Assembly: GCF_900113175.1 (NCBI RefSeq)
Contig: NZ_FOOK01000001.1
Location: 118,160 to 182,159 of the forward strand
Length of the DNA: 64,000 bases
Reading direction: 5' to 3'
Origin: Planifilum fulgidum
GTDB lineage: Bacteria; Bacillota; Bacilli; Thermoactinomycetales; DSM-44946
Of this stretch, positions 23,127 to 33,265 are shown piece after piece. Each line of letters begins with the position of its first letter. The stretch's first letter is position 1. A program made the position numbers and the translations under genes. Under the pieces are notes generated by a model. The model had not been told where the DNA came from and did no database searches. It saw nothing but the letters and a program-made list of their open reading frames with translations.

Positions 23127-24941
23127 TCAATCCCCCGAACAGGCCGCTTCGGCCCGTTTCATCTCCATCTTTTTCAGTCCGTCCATCACCTTCCGGAAGA
23201 TGCGCAGGGCGCGGGGATCGCCGTCGTCGGACACGGAGCGGATCACCACCGCCACCGAATAGCGGGGCTTTTCATAGGGACCGAAGCCCACCATCCACTT
23301 GTTGTAACCGCCGTCCTTTCCGAGCTGCGCCGTTCCCGTCTTACCGGCCAAAGCCCATTCCGCCCCCTTCAGCCCGGCGGCCGTCCCGTCCGTGACGGCC
23401 TTGCGCATCATGCCCCTCACCTGCTCAAGCACTTTCGGCTGTACCGGGCGGTCCACCGGCAGGCGCTTGACCGGAAATCGGACCACCGCCTTTCCCCGCC
23501 CGTTTCTGATCTCCCGGACAACGCGCGGGCTCGGCAGTTTCCCTTGGTGAAACAGGGAGGTCACCATGTTGGCCGCCTGGACCGGCGTCATCCGGACGTC
23601 CCGCTGTCCGATGGCCGTCTGGGCGACGGCTCCTCCGTCCTGTTTCGGCGTCCCCTCCGCGAAGATCAAACCGGATTGCTCCCCGGGCAAATGGCGAAAC
23701 TCCTTCCCGGAAAGGCGGCCCGACCAGAGAACGGGCCGTCCCAGACCCAGCTTTTCGGCATACGCCTCGATCGTCTCCCCGCCCAGCCGTTCCGCCACTT
23801 GCGCAAAGACGATGTTGCAGGAATTGGCGTAGGCCTCGGCAAAGGTCTGCTTGCCGTGTCCCTTGCCGTGGGAATCGGTCAATCCGTAGCGGCCGAGCTC
23901 CCCTTCGCAGACAAAGATTTCACCGGGCTTCACCTTTCCGGTGTCCAGCGCCGCCACGGCCACCACGGTTTTAAAGATGGAACCGGGAACCGTTTCCATG
24001 ATCGCCCGGTTGTCCCAGGGCTGCTGCTCCTCCCTCCCCTTCCCGGGAAGCGGCCGACTGGCCATGGCCAGGATGTCCCCGCTGGAGATCTCCTGCACGA
24101 CCACGGCGGCCTCCGAAACCCCCTCCTCCTCGAGAATCCGCTCCACCATCCCCTGAACCTCCCGATCCAGCGCGGTCACAAGGGAGTGGGGCTCTTTTCC
24201 GCTTCCGCCCCGGGTCTCTTTCCGGTGGACATCCAACCCGTTGAGGGGTCGCCCCTTTCCGTCGACGACGTAGGTGAGCACATGTTCCCCGCTTCCCCGC
24301 AGAAAGGAGTCGAAGGCCGCCTCCAGGCCCGTCACTCCCACCTGGGAATGGGCGTCCACCTCGCCCCGCCGAAGCTCCTCCCCGTACCACCGGCGCAGGA
24401 GGAAGGGGTTCCGTTCGGTGCGTCCGATCAGCTGCCGGGCGGGTGCGTCCGGATCCAGACGATCGTCCGATTCCATCGCGTAAATCCCTGGAATGTCCAG
24501 GGCTTCAATCTCCCGGACCTGGGAGTCGGTCAGCATCAAATCGCTTCCGCCTTCCCGGTCGATCGCCCCGGGGGACTTCAGCGCGGACAACTTCTCCACC
24601 AACAGGCGATGGGGCACTCCGATGATCTCCGCCAGCCGGATCAACTTTTCCTCATGGGCCAACAGATGGCTTTTTGCGAAGGGAAAAGCGATCAGCCGCC
24701 ACCCCCGCTCGCCCGTCAAGGGTTTCCCCCGGCGATCCAGAATGCTTCCCCTGCCGCTTTCGACGATCATTTCCTGGGTGTGTTGCTTCTCGGCCCCCTC
24801 GACCAGGGACGGCTGTACCGTCGAGGCGATGCGCGTCGAATTCAGTTGAATCGTGGAGAGGCGCAAAATCAGGCCTGCAAAGGCCAAAAGCAACAAAAGG
24901 GCCAGCCCGTAACTGCGCCAACGGGTTTTCCTTCCGTCCAT
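23127..24941 (-). CDS. class B penicillin-binding protein (peptidoglycan D,D-transpeptidase)
   Basis: 604 residues. A single N-terminal membrane anchor (SYGLALLLLLAFAGLILRL) is followed by a dimerisation domain starting ESGRGSILDRRGKPL and the transpeptidase domain. Active-site motifs are SIFK near residue 320, SCN near 370, and KTGT near 532. There are no PASTA repeats, which argues against SpoVD/PBP2x. PbpI/YrrR-like proteins are the nearest type I can name. It cross-links peptidoglycan, probably with a SEDS partner encoded elsewhere. The ATG at 24941 puts the anchor at the N-terminus. Confidence 0.88.
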   Translation of the reverse strand: MDGRKTRWRSYGLALLLLLAFAGLILRLSTIQLNSTRIASTVQPSLVEGAEKQHTQEMIVESGRGSILDRRGKPLTGERGWRLIAFPFAKSHLLAHEEKLIRLAEIIGVPHRLLVEKLSALKSPGAIDREGGSDLMLTDSQVREIEALDIPGIYAMESDDRLDPDAPARQLIGRTERNPFLLRRWYGEELRRGEVDAHSQVGVTGLEAAFDSFLRGSGEHVLTYVVDGKGRPLNGLDVHRKETRGGSGKEPHSLVTALDREVQGMVERILEEEGVSEAAVVVQEISSGDILAMASRPLPGKGREEQQPWDNRAIMETVPGSIFKTVVAVAALDTGKVKPGEIFVCEGELGRYGLTDSHGKGHGKQTFAEAYANSCNIVFAQVAERLGGETIEAYAEKLGLGRPVLWSGRLSGKEFRHLPGEQSGLIFAEGTPKQDGGAVAQTAIGQRDVRMTPVQAANMVTSLFHQGKLPSPRVVREIRNGRGKAVVRFPVKRLPVDRPVQPKVLEQVRGMMRKAVTDGTAAGLKGAEWALAGKTGTAQLGKDGGYNKWMVGFGPYEKPRYSVAVVIRSVSDDGDPRALRIFRKVMDGLKKMEMKRAEAACSGD

Positions 24942-25075
24942 CGATCTCCCGCCTTCCCTGTCATCTCCATCTTCGACATGGAAGGAAAGATCTATTCCCC
25001 CCGCCCGCAGGGCAGGACATATTCCCTCTCCCTCTTTCATACGATGTATGGACAAACCGTGAAGGAAGACCCCGC

Positions 25076-25648
25076 ATGCCACCCATCCTGCCCATACTCC
25101 TGGGAGGGCTGTTGATCAGCCTGGGAATCAATTTCTTCCTTTCCCCCCATCGCCTGCTGGACGGCGGAATCATCGGCCTGGCCCTGATCATGCGCTATCT
25201 GTGGGGATTCAAGACGGGGCTTTCCATTTTTCTGCTCAGCGTCCCCATTTACCTTTTCATCGGAAAGATGGACCGGCGTCTGCTTTTCAACAGCCTGGTC
25301 GGGCTTTCGGTCTCCTCCCTGATGATCGACGGACTTTCTCCCTTTCGGGGTTGGTTTCTCCTGCCCATGCTCCCCAGCGCCATGATGGGAGGACTCCTGG
25401 TGGGGACCGGTGTCGGAATCATGCTTCGGCACAGAACCAGCACGGGGGGAACCGATCTGATCGCCCAATATGTGTCGGAACGGACGGGCTGGAACGCGGG
25501 GGTGCTCATCTTTCTGATCGATGTCCTGGTGATCGCCTGCGGAAGTCCGATCCTCGATCCCCGCCGGCTTCTTCACACCCTGCTGACGATCAGCGCCGTC
25601 GGTTTTGCCACATCGGTGTGCGTAAGCGCCGGAAAAACGGATGGATGA
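25076..25648 (+). CDS. YitT/YczE-like integral membrane protein
   Basis: 190 residues with five predicted spans, in the YitT family (RLLDGGIIGLALIMRY, then TSTGGTDLIAQYVSERTG, a family hallmark). No enzymatic function is established for this family; some members are discussed as transporters or regulators. ATG at 25076 follows GAAGGAAG. It lies divergent from the penicillin-binding protein gene, with 134 bases between them. It lacks the DUF2179 domain that many YitT proteins carry at the C-terminus, so it is a short version. Confidence 0.78.
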   Translation: MPPILPILLGGLLISLGINFFLSPHRLLDGGIIGLALIMRYLWGFKTGLSIFLLSVPIYLFIGKMDRRLLFNSLVGLSVSSLMIDGLSPFRGWFLLPMLPSAMMGGLLVGTGVGIMLRHRTSTGGTDLIAQYVSERTGWNAGVLIFLIDVLVIACGSPILDPRRLLHTLLTISAVGFATSVCVSAGKTDG

Positions 25649-25803
25649 AAAGGCCCCCGGCCAAGTCGGGGACTTCCAGCCCCGCACAAGAAGGGAAGCT
25701 TTCCTTTTGCTCGCCTTTCCGTCCCGAAGCGTCCCATGAAGCCGGACACCTCCGCCGTCGCGGAGGTGTCGCTCAACCCACAATTGCCTTTTCCCGTCAC
25801 CAT

Positions 25804-27033
25804 TCATTCCGACCGCGTTTGCGGGGAGGCGACAGATGTTTCTTCCAAATGCGCCCCGACACGGACGCCGGCAGAGGGAAATAGGGCCAGGGCGATCACT
25901 GCAGCCGCCGCCAGCATGACCGGAATCAATCCGATCCACACCATCAACCATCCCGAGAGAGCGGAACCGACAAGGAGCGTGCCCGTGAAGATTGGAGTAA
26001 CCAAGCCGTTCACACGGCCGACCATCGCTTCGGGGATGCGACGGATGATGAACGTCCCCACGCTTATGTTGATAAAGGCGAGGAAAAAGCCGCCCGTAAA
26101 CCGGAAACCCCAGGTCAACAACGGCCATCCGGAAAGAGCTTCCCCCACGGCGGACAAGGAGAGGAAGAGGATGCCGGCCGACAGCATGGCGCGGCCCTCC
26201 ATGCGACCGGCAATGACAGCGCCCAATGCCCCTCCCATGAGCATCCCCATTCCCTCGGCCGCGTGAAACCACTGTACGGTCTCTTTCGGCAAGCCCAACC
26301 GATGGGTCACAATGAACACTTCCAACGGTTGGATCAGGCCCACACCGGCCCCGATGACGGCGAAAGCGATCATCAGACGGACCAGCACCTTGTTCGAACG
26401 GATAAATCGGAGTCCCGCAGCCAATTCGTAGCTCAGGGAAGTCTCTCCCCGATCCTCCCGCCCCCGATCGTGGGGCAACAAGGTGAGGATTCCTGCCGAA
26501 AACAGAAACAGACACAGGATGGCCTCCAGGGAAAAAAACAGACCGAAATTTTGGTACACCCATGTTCCCAAAACCGGTCCTCCGATCAAAAACAGGGAGA
26601 TCAAGCTTTGGGACAGACCGACTGCAGCGGAAACGTCCCCGTCGGGAACATGCCTCTTGAAGATCCTGGCCGAGGAAGGCTGGGAAAACTGGCTCACCAC
26701 CGCCGACACAAAGGTCGCCACATAAACGGCTTCCCACCAACCCTTTGTCAACAACCAAAGGATCACACCCACCGAGGCCGCACTCATCAGATCCCCCGCG
26801 ATCATCGTCCGTTTCGGGTTCCAGCGGTCAGCCAACACCCCGCCGATGACCGAAAAGACAAAGATCGGGACATACTCCGCCACCGTCAGCAGGGCGACTG
26901 CCACCGGATCCCCGCCGGTCCTCTCCATCACATAGAAGAGGAGTGCCATATTTCGGATCCAAATCGCCGTGTGCTGCAAAAAATCGGACACCATCACCAA
27001 GCGAAACACCCGGTTAGACAACAAACGTTGCAT
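25804..27033 (-). CDS. major facilitator superfamily efflux transporter
   Basis: 409 residues and about twelve membrane spans. The loop between helices 2 and 3 reads GGVLADRWNPKRTMIAGDL, the usual MFS signature (GxLaDRxxrkr). It resembles macrolide/multidrug efflux proteins of the MFS_3/MefA type. Its start lies 17 bases from an operator that matches the one upstream of the tetR gene, so the TetR protein probably represses it until a drug-like ligand appears. Substrate unknown. Confidence 0.87.
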   Translation of the reverse strand: MQRLLSNRVFRLVMVSDFLQHTAIWIRNMALLFYVMERTGGDPVAVALLTVAEYVPIFVFSVIGGVLADRWNPKRTMIAGDLMSAASVGVILWLLTKGWWEAVYVATFVSAVVSQFSQPSSARIFKRHVPDGDVSAAVGLSQSLISLFLIGGPVLGTWVYQNFGLFFSLEAILCLFLFSAGILTLLPHDRGREDRGETSLSYELAAGLRFIRSNKVLVRLMIAFAVIGAGVGLIQPLEVFIVTHRLGLPKETVQWFHAAEGMGMLMGGALGAVIAGRMEGRAMLSAGILFLSLSAVGEALSGWPLLTWGFRFTGGFFLAFINISVGTFIIRRIPEAMVGRVNGLVTPIFTGTLLVGSALSGWLMVWIGLIPVMLAAAAVIALALFPSAGVRVGAHLEETSVASPQTRSE

Positions 27034-27050
27034 AGGGATACCTCCACCAG

Positions 27051-27064
27051 ACCGACCGTTCGGT
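27051..27064. promoter_or_regulatory. TetR-type operator between tetR and the efflux gene
   Basis: ACCGACCGTTCGGT has half-sites ACCGA/TCGGT around a 4-base centre, with G and C flanks that extend the dyad. It is identical over 14 bases to the site at 27754-27767 and lies 17 bases upstream of the transporter start, just ahead of its ribosome binding site. Confidence 0.75.
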
Positions 27065-27104
27065 CCAATTTTAATTCAATAAGGATCCCCCTCTTGGGGG
27101 ATTC

Positions 27105-27737
27105 CTAGTGACCTTTGCGACCGGCAGCCATTCCATGGAGCAACATCCGGACCGCCTTTCGGCTCACCCGGACCGCTTCCTCCTTCATCGCCCGCGTATC
27201 CTCCACCAGCCTGCCGCTATCATCGAAAAAGATCTTGCCCAAACCTTCAAACAGGGCACTGACGATCAGCTCGGCGTCGTCCAGATCTTCACGCACGAAT
27301 TCGCCCCGTTCCATTCCTTCCCGCAGCACTTCCCGGCAGGCCTGGGTTTGTGACTGGGCCAGCTGCCACAACCGTTCCACAGTCTCCTCGTCCGACCCGT
27401 GACTTCGGACAAATTCCTCCAGCGCCTTCGACAGCGGGTCCTGCACTTCATCGGCATAGTGCTCCGCCAACGCATACAATTGGTCCGTGGCGGAAGTGAG
27501 GTTGCGCCGCTTCTCTTCCCATTGCTTTTTCCAATGCTCGATATTCTCTTCCACGAGGGTCAAAAACAGTTCTTTTTTTCCCGCGAAATGGTGATACAGA
27601 CTCCCCTTGCTCACCCCGGCCGCCTCACAAATTTCGTTCATGGAGACGGCACCATATCCCTTGCGGGCAAAAAGCTCCTTCGCCCGCTCAATGATCATGC
27701 GACGGGTCATTTCTCCGTCGCTTCTTCCTTTGCCCAT
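27105..27737 (-). CDS. TetR/AcrR-family transcriptional repressor
   Basis: 210 residues. The N-terminal HTH reads KELFARKGYGAVSMNEICEAAGVS, then KGSLYHHFAGKKELF, the TetR hallmark. The C-terminal half is a helical ligand-binding/dimerisation domain that I cannot assign to a ligand. ATG at 27737 has GGAGG 7 bases upstream. One operator lies 16 bases upstream of this start and another lies between this gene and the transporter gene downstream. Autoregulation and repression of the pump are therefore likely. Confidence 0.9.
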   Translation of the reverse strand: MGKGRSDGEMTRRMIIERAKELFARKGYGAVSMNEICEAAGVSKGSLYHHFAGKKELFLTLVEENIEHWKKQWEEKRRNLTSATDQLYALAEHYADEVQDPLSKALEEFVRSHGSDEETVERLWQLAQSQTQACREVLREGMERGEFVREDLDDAELIVSALFEGLGKIFFDDSGRLVEDTRAMKEEAVRVSRKAVRMLLHGMAAGRKGH

Positions 27738-27753
27738 GGGTATTCCTCCATAG

Positions 27754-27767
27754 ACCGACCGTTCGGT
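27754..27767. promoter_or_regulatory. TetR-type operator upstream of tetR
   Basis: ACCGACCGTTCGGT, the same 14 bases as at 27051-27064, lies 16 bases upstream of the tetR start, where binding would block its transcription. The shared flank TAGACCGACC/CAGACCGACC extends the similarity. Confidence 0.75.
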
Positions 27768-27876
27768 ATATTTATTGTAATACGATTTTCCTGCCGTCGC
27801 AACCCGACAGTTCCCCGGAGGACACCTTCCTCCCGGCGGTGAGGAAAACTTTTGCGAAACGTTCCTTCTTCGGAGC

Positions 27877-27904
27877 AAAAAAAGGGGGGGAATTCCCCCC
27901 TTTT
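27877..27904. terminator. bidirectional terminator downstream of mltG
   Basis: AAAAAAAGGGGGGG-AA-TTCCCCCC-TTTTT is a near-perfect palindrome beginning at the last base before the mltG stop codon. On the minus strand it gives a G/C stem followed by seven T, a strong intrinsic terminator. Confidence 0.85.
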
Positions 27905-28963
27905 TCAGTCTCGGTTTTCAGCTGACATGCTCTGCTGATTTTGTTTGCTCCGGTTGATGTTGGCCTGATGCTCGGCTTCGGTGCGGGCAAAATAATGTTT
28001 CCCCGATCCGTCCTTTCTGGTCACGTAAAAGAGGTAATCGTGTTTTTGGGGCTGCATCGCGGCCTCCAGGGCCTTTTCACCGGGATTGGCGATCGGCCCG
28101 GGGGGAAGTCCCTTGTTCAAATACGTGTTGTAGGGACTTTTCACCTTCAGGTCATCATAAGTGAGAATCTCTTTCTGTTTCCCCAGGGCGTACTGAACCG
28201 TGGCATCCACCTGCAGCAGCATCCCCCGGTTCAGGCGGTTGTAAATGACGCCGGAGATGGTGGGAAGTTCCTCCCGCACCCGGCCTTCCCGCTCGATCAG
28301 GGAAGCGACCGTCACCCATTCATCGACGGTCAGATTCCGCCTCTTCAGTTCTTCGCGAACCCCTTCCTTCTCGAGCCGGCGGTTGAACTGGTCCAACATC
28401 CGGTCGACGATTTCCTCGGGTTTGGTGTTTTTCTCAAAATGATAGGTGCTTGGAAAAAGGTACCCTTCCAGATAATATTTCCGGTCCTTGTTCGACGGAA
28501 TGTTTTGTACAAAAGAATATTTGTACTCCTTTTTTTGCACCGCCTCGAGGAACGCTTCCCGGTCGATCCCCAGCTCTTTGATCCCCGCCAGACGATCGGC
28601 GATCTGTTCCACGGTAAACCCCTCGGGTATGGTCACCCGCACGACATTCTGCTTTCCTTCGGTAAGGATCGCAAGGACCTCATCAATCTGGGCGTCGGGC
28701 GGGATTTCGTACACTCCTGCCTTCAGTTTGCCGGCATATCCCTTCCACCACACATAGGGAGCAAAAAACCACGATTTGCGTATCAGTCCGTGTTCCTTCA
28801 GGAGCGCGCCGATTTCCGCAGTGGAAGCACCCTCCGGGATTTCCATCTCCAACGGCTCCTGCCGAAGCGGAGAACCGAGAGTGTAGTCAACGTAAAAATA
28901 GCCCACGACGGCCCACGCTCCGAAGAGCAAACAGGTAAGAAACAACCGAATCAGCCACTTCAT
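27905..28963 (-). CDS. mltG: endolytic murein transglycosylase (MltG/YceG)
   Basis: 352 residues. One N-terminal membrane helix (LIRLFLTCLLFGAWAVVGYF) precedes a LysM-like domain and the catalytic YceG domain. The segment EWVTVASLIEREG near residue 225 carries the expected catalytic Glu, and GLPPGPIANPG near 310 is also family-typical. It cuts nascent glycan strands at the membrane. The ATG at 28963 and the GTG just before it are both possible. Gene order mltG, DUF1292, ruvX, ireB, alaS is the Bacillales arrangement. Confidence 0.93.
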   Translation of the reverse strand: MKWLIRLFLTCLLFGAWAVVGYFYVDYTLGSPLRQEPLEMEIPEGASTAEIGALLKEHGLIRKSWFFAPYVWWKGYAGKLKAGVYEIPPDAQIDEVLAILTEGKQNVVRVTIPEGFTVEQIADRLAGIKELGIDREAFLEAVQKKEYKYSFVQNIPSNKDRKYYLEGYLFPSTYHFEKNTKPEEIVDRMLDQFNRRLEKEGVREELKRRNLTVDEWVTVASLIEREGRVREELPTISGVIYNRLNRGMLLQVDATVQYALGKQKEILTYDDLKVKSPYNTYLNKGLPPGPIANPGEKALEAAMQPQKHDYLFYVTRKDGSGKHYFARTEAEHQANINRSKQNQQSMSAENRD

Positions 28964-29066
28964 CACGTTTCCCCCATGCTCAACCTTATGTAGCGTCTGA
29001 TGCTTGGCCCTTTTATGTTAGCACAATTGCCCCAAAAAAATAACGGGGCATGGCCCCGCGTGTTCG

Positions 29067-29363
29067 TCAATTTTCGTCAAAATACAACAGCTCGTCAACG
29101 GCTTCGGCAGCCCTTTCCCACTCCTCTTCATCCTCCACGTGTTCGATTTTGTGATCATCGCCCACGCGGAAGATGTAGGCGTCCTCCTCTCCGCTTTCCT
29201 CCGGCTGGAGAACGCAATAGTGACGGCCTTCCAGCTCGATCTCCCTCAAGATGTGATACGCCTGCTCTTTCTCCTTCCCCTCTTCATCCACGAGGATCAC
29301 TTTTCCGCCGTAGATGTCGCGAAGGACACGCACTTCCCTGGCCAAAGGCTCGTTCCGGTCCAC
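29067..29363 (-). CDS. DUF1292-family acidic protein, second copy
   Basis: 98 residues, very acidic, with the DUF1292 pattern GGKVILVDEEGKEKEQAYHIL and a C-terminal EHVEDEEEWERAAEAVDELL. Function not known. It follows another DUF1292 gene by six bases, and both resemble YrzB of Bacillus. Two adjacent copies suggest local duplication. Confidence 0.8.
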   Translation of the reverse strand: MDRNEPLAREVRVLRDIYGGKVILVDEEGKEKEQAYHILREIELEGRHYCVLQPEESGEEDAYIFRVGDDHKIEHVEDEEEWERAAEAVDELLYFDEN

Positions 29364-29369
29364 AGGGCA

Positions 29370-29681
29370 TCATCCGTTTGCCGACGAGGAGTCTTCGTCC
29401 TCCGTCTCTTCCATGATGGTGTGGAACATTTCCTCCACCATGTCCCACTCCTCTTCGTCTTCGATCAGGTGGATGGTCAGGTTGTCCCCATCCTCCTCAT
29501 AGCGGAAGGCGTACACCTCCTGCTCTTCCGCATCCTCCGCGTCATCATCGGCCGGGGTGACCAGCATGTACTTTTTTCCGGTGTCGTCCCGTTCAAAGGT
29601 GAACAAAATTTCAAATCGATCCTCGTTCCCCTCTTCATCGGGAATGTAGATGTATTCCGGTTCGCTTTCATGGTTTTTCAT
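29370..29681 (-). CDS. DUF1292-family acidic protein (YrzB-like)
   Basis: 103 residues, strongly acidic (IPDEEGNEDRFEILFTFERD and HLIEDEEEWDMVEEMFHTI). It fits the DUF1292/YrzB family that usually follows ruvX in Bacillales. Function not established. Start ATG at 29681, overlapping the 3' end of ruvX by 14 bases, with its ribosome binding site (AAAGGAGGAAG) inside ruvX. The C-terminus (ETEDEDSSSANG) is low complexity. Confidence 0.85.
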   Translation of the reverse strand: MKNHESEPEYIYIPDEEGNEDRFEILFTFERDDTGKKYMLVTPADDDAEDAEEQEVYAFRYEEDGDNLTIHLIEDEEEWDMVEEMFHTIMEETEDEDSSSANG

Positions 29682-30144
29682 CGTTCTGCTTCCTCCTTTG
29701 GGCGTCCAGATACCCCTGCAGGATCCAGCACGCCGCAATCTGATCGATCACTTTGCGCCGCTTTATGCGGCTCATGTCGGCGGAAAGGAGCGTCCGTTCC
29801 GCCGCAACCGTGGAAAGCCGTTCGTCCCAGAGGATGACCGGAAGCGAAAAGCGGTCCTCCAGCCGGCGGGCCAGGTCCTGGCACGCCTTTCCCCGCGGCC
29901 CGACCGACCCGTCCATGTTGCGGGGGAGTCCGACGACGATGGCACCCACTCCGTTTTCTTCAATCAGTTCCTCCAGGCGCTGCATCCAGTCGGGGCGCGT
30001 CCGGTCGATCACCCCCGCCCCCTGGGCGGTCCAGCCCAAATGGTCGCTCACCGCCACTCCGATCCGTTTTTTTCCCACATCCAATCCCATGATCCGGGAG
30101 GGGGGCGAAAAGGGATCCGACCGTTCCCGCCTTTTTGAACACAT
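29668..30144 (-). CDS. ruvX: putative pre-16S rRNA nuclease (RuvX/YqgF)
   Basis: About 158 residues. The RNase H-like core shows MGLDVGKKRIGVAVSD, VVGLPRNMDGSVGPRG and WDERLSTVAAE, with the family acidic residues in GLDVG and DERLST. YqgF proteins act in 16S rRNA 5' maturation; a Holliday-junction role was proposed earlier. I chose ATG at 30144 (GAAAGGA 11 bases upstream). This leaves about 18 basic residues before the usual start MGLDVG (ATG 30078), so the true start is uncertain. Confidence 0.9.
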   Translation of the reverse strand: MCSKRRERSDPFSPPSRIMGLDVGKKRIGVAVSDHLGWTAQGAGVIDRTRPDWMQRLEELIEENGVGAIVVGLPRNMDGSVGPRGKACQDLARRLEDRFSLPVILWDERLSTVAAERTLLSADMSRIKRRKVIDQIAACWILQGYLDAQRRKQNDEKP

Positions 30145-30160
30145 CTTAGTTTGCATCCTT

Positions 30161-30412
30161 TCACTTGTGCGATTGCAGATAAAATCTTACCAATTCCTCC
30201 ATCAACTCGTCCCGCTCCACCTTGCGGATCATCGCCCGGGCGTTGTTGTGCCGGGGAATGTAGGCGGGATCCCCCGACAACAGATACCCGACGATCTGGT
30301 TGATCGGGTTGTATCCCTTCTCCTTCAAGGCTTCATAAACGAGCATGAGCACCTCCTTGGGCGCCACTTCCTGTTCCTCTCCGCGGAGGTCGAATTTCAT
30401 CGTCTCGTCCAT
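30161..30412 (-). CDS. ireB: IreB-family regulatory phosphoprotein (YrzL)
   Basis: 83 residues, full length for DUF965: [20 protein letters not shown] at the N-terminus and [19 protein letters not shown] in the middle. In Enterococcus IreB is a phosphorylation target of the IreK/IreP kinase-phosphatase pair that governs cephalosporin tolerance. The gene lies between alaS and ruvX as in other Bacilli. Confidence 0.92.
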   Translation of the reverse strand: MDETMKFDLRGEEQEVAPKEVLMLVYEALKEKGYNPINQIVGYLLSGDPAYIPRHNNARAMIRKVERDELMEELVRFYLQSHK

Positions 30413-30615
30413 GGATCCCTCAACCTCGCTTTTGTGTTGGTGACCGCCTGAAACCGGTGCCCATAATTTGGGCTGAAGGGGTTATGCCGCCTCCTCCCGT
30501 CCGAAGAACGGGGTTCCGCGACACAACCCCCTTCCTTCCTTACAATTCTTTTTTCCGTGCGAAGCTTCTCATTCCCTCTTTTCTTATTCCCGGTTTGCGG
30601 AAAAAATGATCCCTT

Positions 30616-33240
30616 TCACCGGATATGGCGACGAATCCAATCGGGCACGACCCGAAGGGCCTCATCCAGCTTTTCCGGCTGTTTTCCGCCCGCCTGGGCG
30701 AGATCGGGCCGTCCGCCTCCCCCGCCGCCGCAGCGGGTGGCCACTTCCTTCACCAGGCGGCCGGCGTGCAGCCCCGCCTCCACGAAGCGGGGGGAGACGG
30801 AGGCGACCAGCTGCACCTTGCCGCCGGAGACGGCGCCCAGCACAATGACTCCTTCCTTCACCCGGTCTCTCAGGTCGTCCGCCATTCGGCGCAGATCGTC
30901 CATGCCGGAGGCCCCCACCTTGGCGGTCAAAACGGGGACCCCCTCCACTTCTTCCACCCGGTCGGCCAGCTGGACGGCTTCCAGATGATTTAGCTTATCC
31001 CGCAGGGATTCGTTTTCCCGGGCAAGTTCCTTGATCCGCGCCTGAAGGGCTTCCACCCGCTCGATCACATCGGCCGGATTCGCCTTGAGGAGGGAAGCGG
31101 CCTTCTTCAACAGTCCGAGGTGATGGTCCAAATAGCGGTAGGCGTAGCGCCCCGTGACCGCTTCGATCCGGCGGATGCCCGAACCGATCCCGCCTTCGCT
31201 CACGATTTTGAACATCCCGATTTCGCTGGTCCGGTTCACGTGTGTTCCCCCGCAGAGCTCCAGGCTGTAATCGCCGATGCGGATCACCCGGACGATGTCC
31301 CCGTATTTTTCCCCGAAGAGGGCCATCGCTCCCATCCTTTTGGCCTCTTCCAGGGGTTTGATCAGCACCTCCACTTCCGTATCGGCCCACACCTGCCGGT
31401 TGACCCGTTCCTCCACCTCCCGGAGCTCCTCTTCCGACATCGGCCCGATGTGGGTGAAGTCGAAGCGCAGACGGTCCGGGGCCACCAGGGATCCCGCCTG
31501 ATTGACGTGATCGCCCAACACTTCCTTCAGCGCCTTGTGAAGCAAATGGGTGGCGGTGTGGTTTTTGCGGATGTCGTCCCGGTCCGCATCGATGGTCGCT
31601 TCCACACGGTCTCCCAGGCGGAGGCTTCCCTCCTCCACCCGGGCCGTGTGCAGGTGTTCCCCGCGCGGTCCCTTCTGCACATCCTCCACCCGGAGGCGGG
31701 CCTTCGGCGTGACGATCCATCCCTTGTCGGCCACCTGTCCCCCGCTTTCGGCGTAAAAGGGAGTCTCCTCCAAGATCAGGGTGCAGGTTTGCCCAACACC
31801 TACCTCTTCCGCCAGCTTTTCATCCCGGATGATCGCCGCCACCCGGGTGCTGACCGCCGTCTCCGTGTATCCGACAAAGCGGGATTCCACATTCAGTTCG
31901 GACAGGACGCCCCCCTGCACCCGCATGCTGTCCACATCCTTCCGGGCGGACCGGGCACGCTCCCGCTGATCCTCCATGGCCCGCTCGAAGCCTTCCCGAT
32001 CCACCGTAAGCCCCCGCTCCCGGGCGAAATCCTCCGTCAGATCGATGGGGAATCCGTAGGTGTCGTACAGGCGGAAGGCCTCCTCGCCGGTGATGACGGA
32101 CCGTCCCTCCTTCCGGGCCCTGTCCGCCACTTCCTCCAGGATGTTCAAACCTTCGCTCAGGGTCTCGAGGAAGCGCTCCTCTTCCCCGCGGATCACCCGC
32201 TCGATGAACTCCTTTTTCTCCTCCGGCTCCGGATAATAGTCGCGCATGATCTCCGCGACCACTCCCGTCAGCTTGTACAGGAAGGGCCGCTGGATGCCCA
32301 GCACCCGGCCGTACCGGACCGCGCGGCGGAGCAACCGGCGAAGCACGTAGCCCCTCCCCTCGTTGGAGGGCAGCACCCCGTCGCCCACGGCAAAGACGAG
32401 GGCGCGGATATGGTCGGCGATCACCTTGAGGGCGATATCCGTTTCGCGGTTTTCGCCGTAGGTGACCCCCGCCTCACGGCATGTGGCCTGGATGATCGGC
32501 TGGAACAGATCGGTGTCGAAGTTGGTGGGCACGTTTTGCATGACGGAAGCCATCCGCTCCAGCCCCATGCCCGTATCGATGTTTTTCTTGGGCAGCGGGG
32601 TGTAGGTTCCGTCGGGATTGTGATTGTATTGGGAGAAGACCAGATTCCAGATCTCCAGATAACGCTCGTTCTCCCCGCCGGGATAGCATTCCGGATCGTC
32701 CGGATCGCAGAATTCCTCGCCCCGGTCGTAAAAGATCTCCGTATTGGGTCCGCTCGGCCCTTCCCCGATATCCCAGAAATTGTCCTCCAGCTTGATGATC
32801 CGCTCCTCGGGAAGGCCCACCTTCTCATGCCAGATGCGGTACGCCTCATCATCCTCCGGGTGAATGGTGACCGACAGCCGGTCGGGATCCAATCCCATCC
32901 ACTTGGGATCGGTCAAAAACTCCCAGGCCCAGAGAATGGCCTCTTCCTTGAAATAGTCGCCGATGGAGAAATTGCCCAGCATCTCGAAAAAGGTGTGGTG
33001 TCTGGCGGTGTAGCCCACGTTTTCAATGTCGTTGGTGCGAATCGATTTCTGGGCGTTGACGATCCGCGGATTTTCCGGCTTGAGCCGCCCGTCGAAGTAC
33101 TTCTTCAGCGTGGCCACGCCGCTGTTGATCCACAAAAGGGACGGATCATCCACCGGCACCAGCGACGCGCTCGGCTCGACCCGATGTCCCTTTTCGGCAA
33201 AGAAGTCGAGAAATTTCCTCCGGATTTCACTCGCTTTCAT
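30616..33240 (-). CDS. alaS: alanine--tRNA ligase (AlaS)
   Basis: 874 residues, full length. Class II catalytic core ([20 protein letters not shown] at the N-terminus, [20 protein letters not shown] near 75-95), editing domain with [11 protein letters not shown] and the zinc ligand CGGTHV, then the C-Ala oligomerisation domain ending in a glycine-rich stretch ([16 protein letters not shown]). It charges tRNA-Ala and clears mischarged Ser/Gly. Controlled by the T-box leader 20-290 bases upstream. Confidence 0.97.
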   Translation of the reverse strand: MKASEIRRKFLDFFAEKGHRVEPSASLVPVDDPSLLWINSGVATLKKYFDGRLKPENPRIVNAQKSIRTNDIENVGYTARHHTFFEMLGNFSIGDYFKEEAILWAWEFLTDPKWMGLDPDRLSVTIHPEDDEAYRIWHEKVGLPEERIIKLEDNFWDIGEGPSGPNTEIFYDRGEEFCDPDDPECYPGGENERYLEIWNLVFSQYNHNPDGTYTPLPKKNIDTGMGLERMASVMQNVPTNFDTDLFQPIIQATCREAGVTYGENRETDIALKVIADHIRALVFAVGDGVLPSNEGRGYVLRRLLRRAVRYGRVLGIQRPFLYKLTGVVAEIMRDYYPEPEEKKEFIERVIRGEEERFLETLSEGLNILEEVADRARKEGRSVITGEEAFRLYDTYGFPIDLTEDFARERGLTVDREGFERAMEDQRERARSARKDVDSMRVQGGVLSELNVESRFVGYTETAVSTRVAAIIRDEKLAEEVGVGQTCTLILEETPFYAESGGQVADKGWIVTPKARLRVEDVQKGPRGEHLHTARVEEGSLRLGDRVEATIDADRDDIRKNHTATHLLHKALKEVLGDHVNQAGSLVAPDRLRFDFTHIGPMSEEELREVEERVNRQVWADTEVEVLIKPLEEAKRMGAMALFGEKYGDIVRVIRIGDYSLELCGGTHVNRTSEIGMFKIVSEGGIGSGIRRIEAVTGRYAYRYLDHHLGLLKKAASLLKANPADVIERVEALQARIKELARENESLRDKLNHLEAVQLADRVEEVEGVPVLTAKVGASGMDDLRRMADDLRDRVKEGVIVLGAVSGGKVQLVASVSPRFVEAGLHAGRLVKEVATRCGGGGGGRPDLAQAGGKQPEKLDEALRVVPDWIRRHIR

Positions 33241-33265
33241 CCCATCTCGCCTCCCTGTATCTCCA

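Noticed and set aside
22968-25115. A 715-codon plus-strand frame
   Set aside because: Antisense to the class B penicillin-binding protein gene; no domain features.
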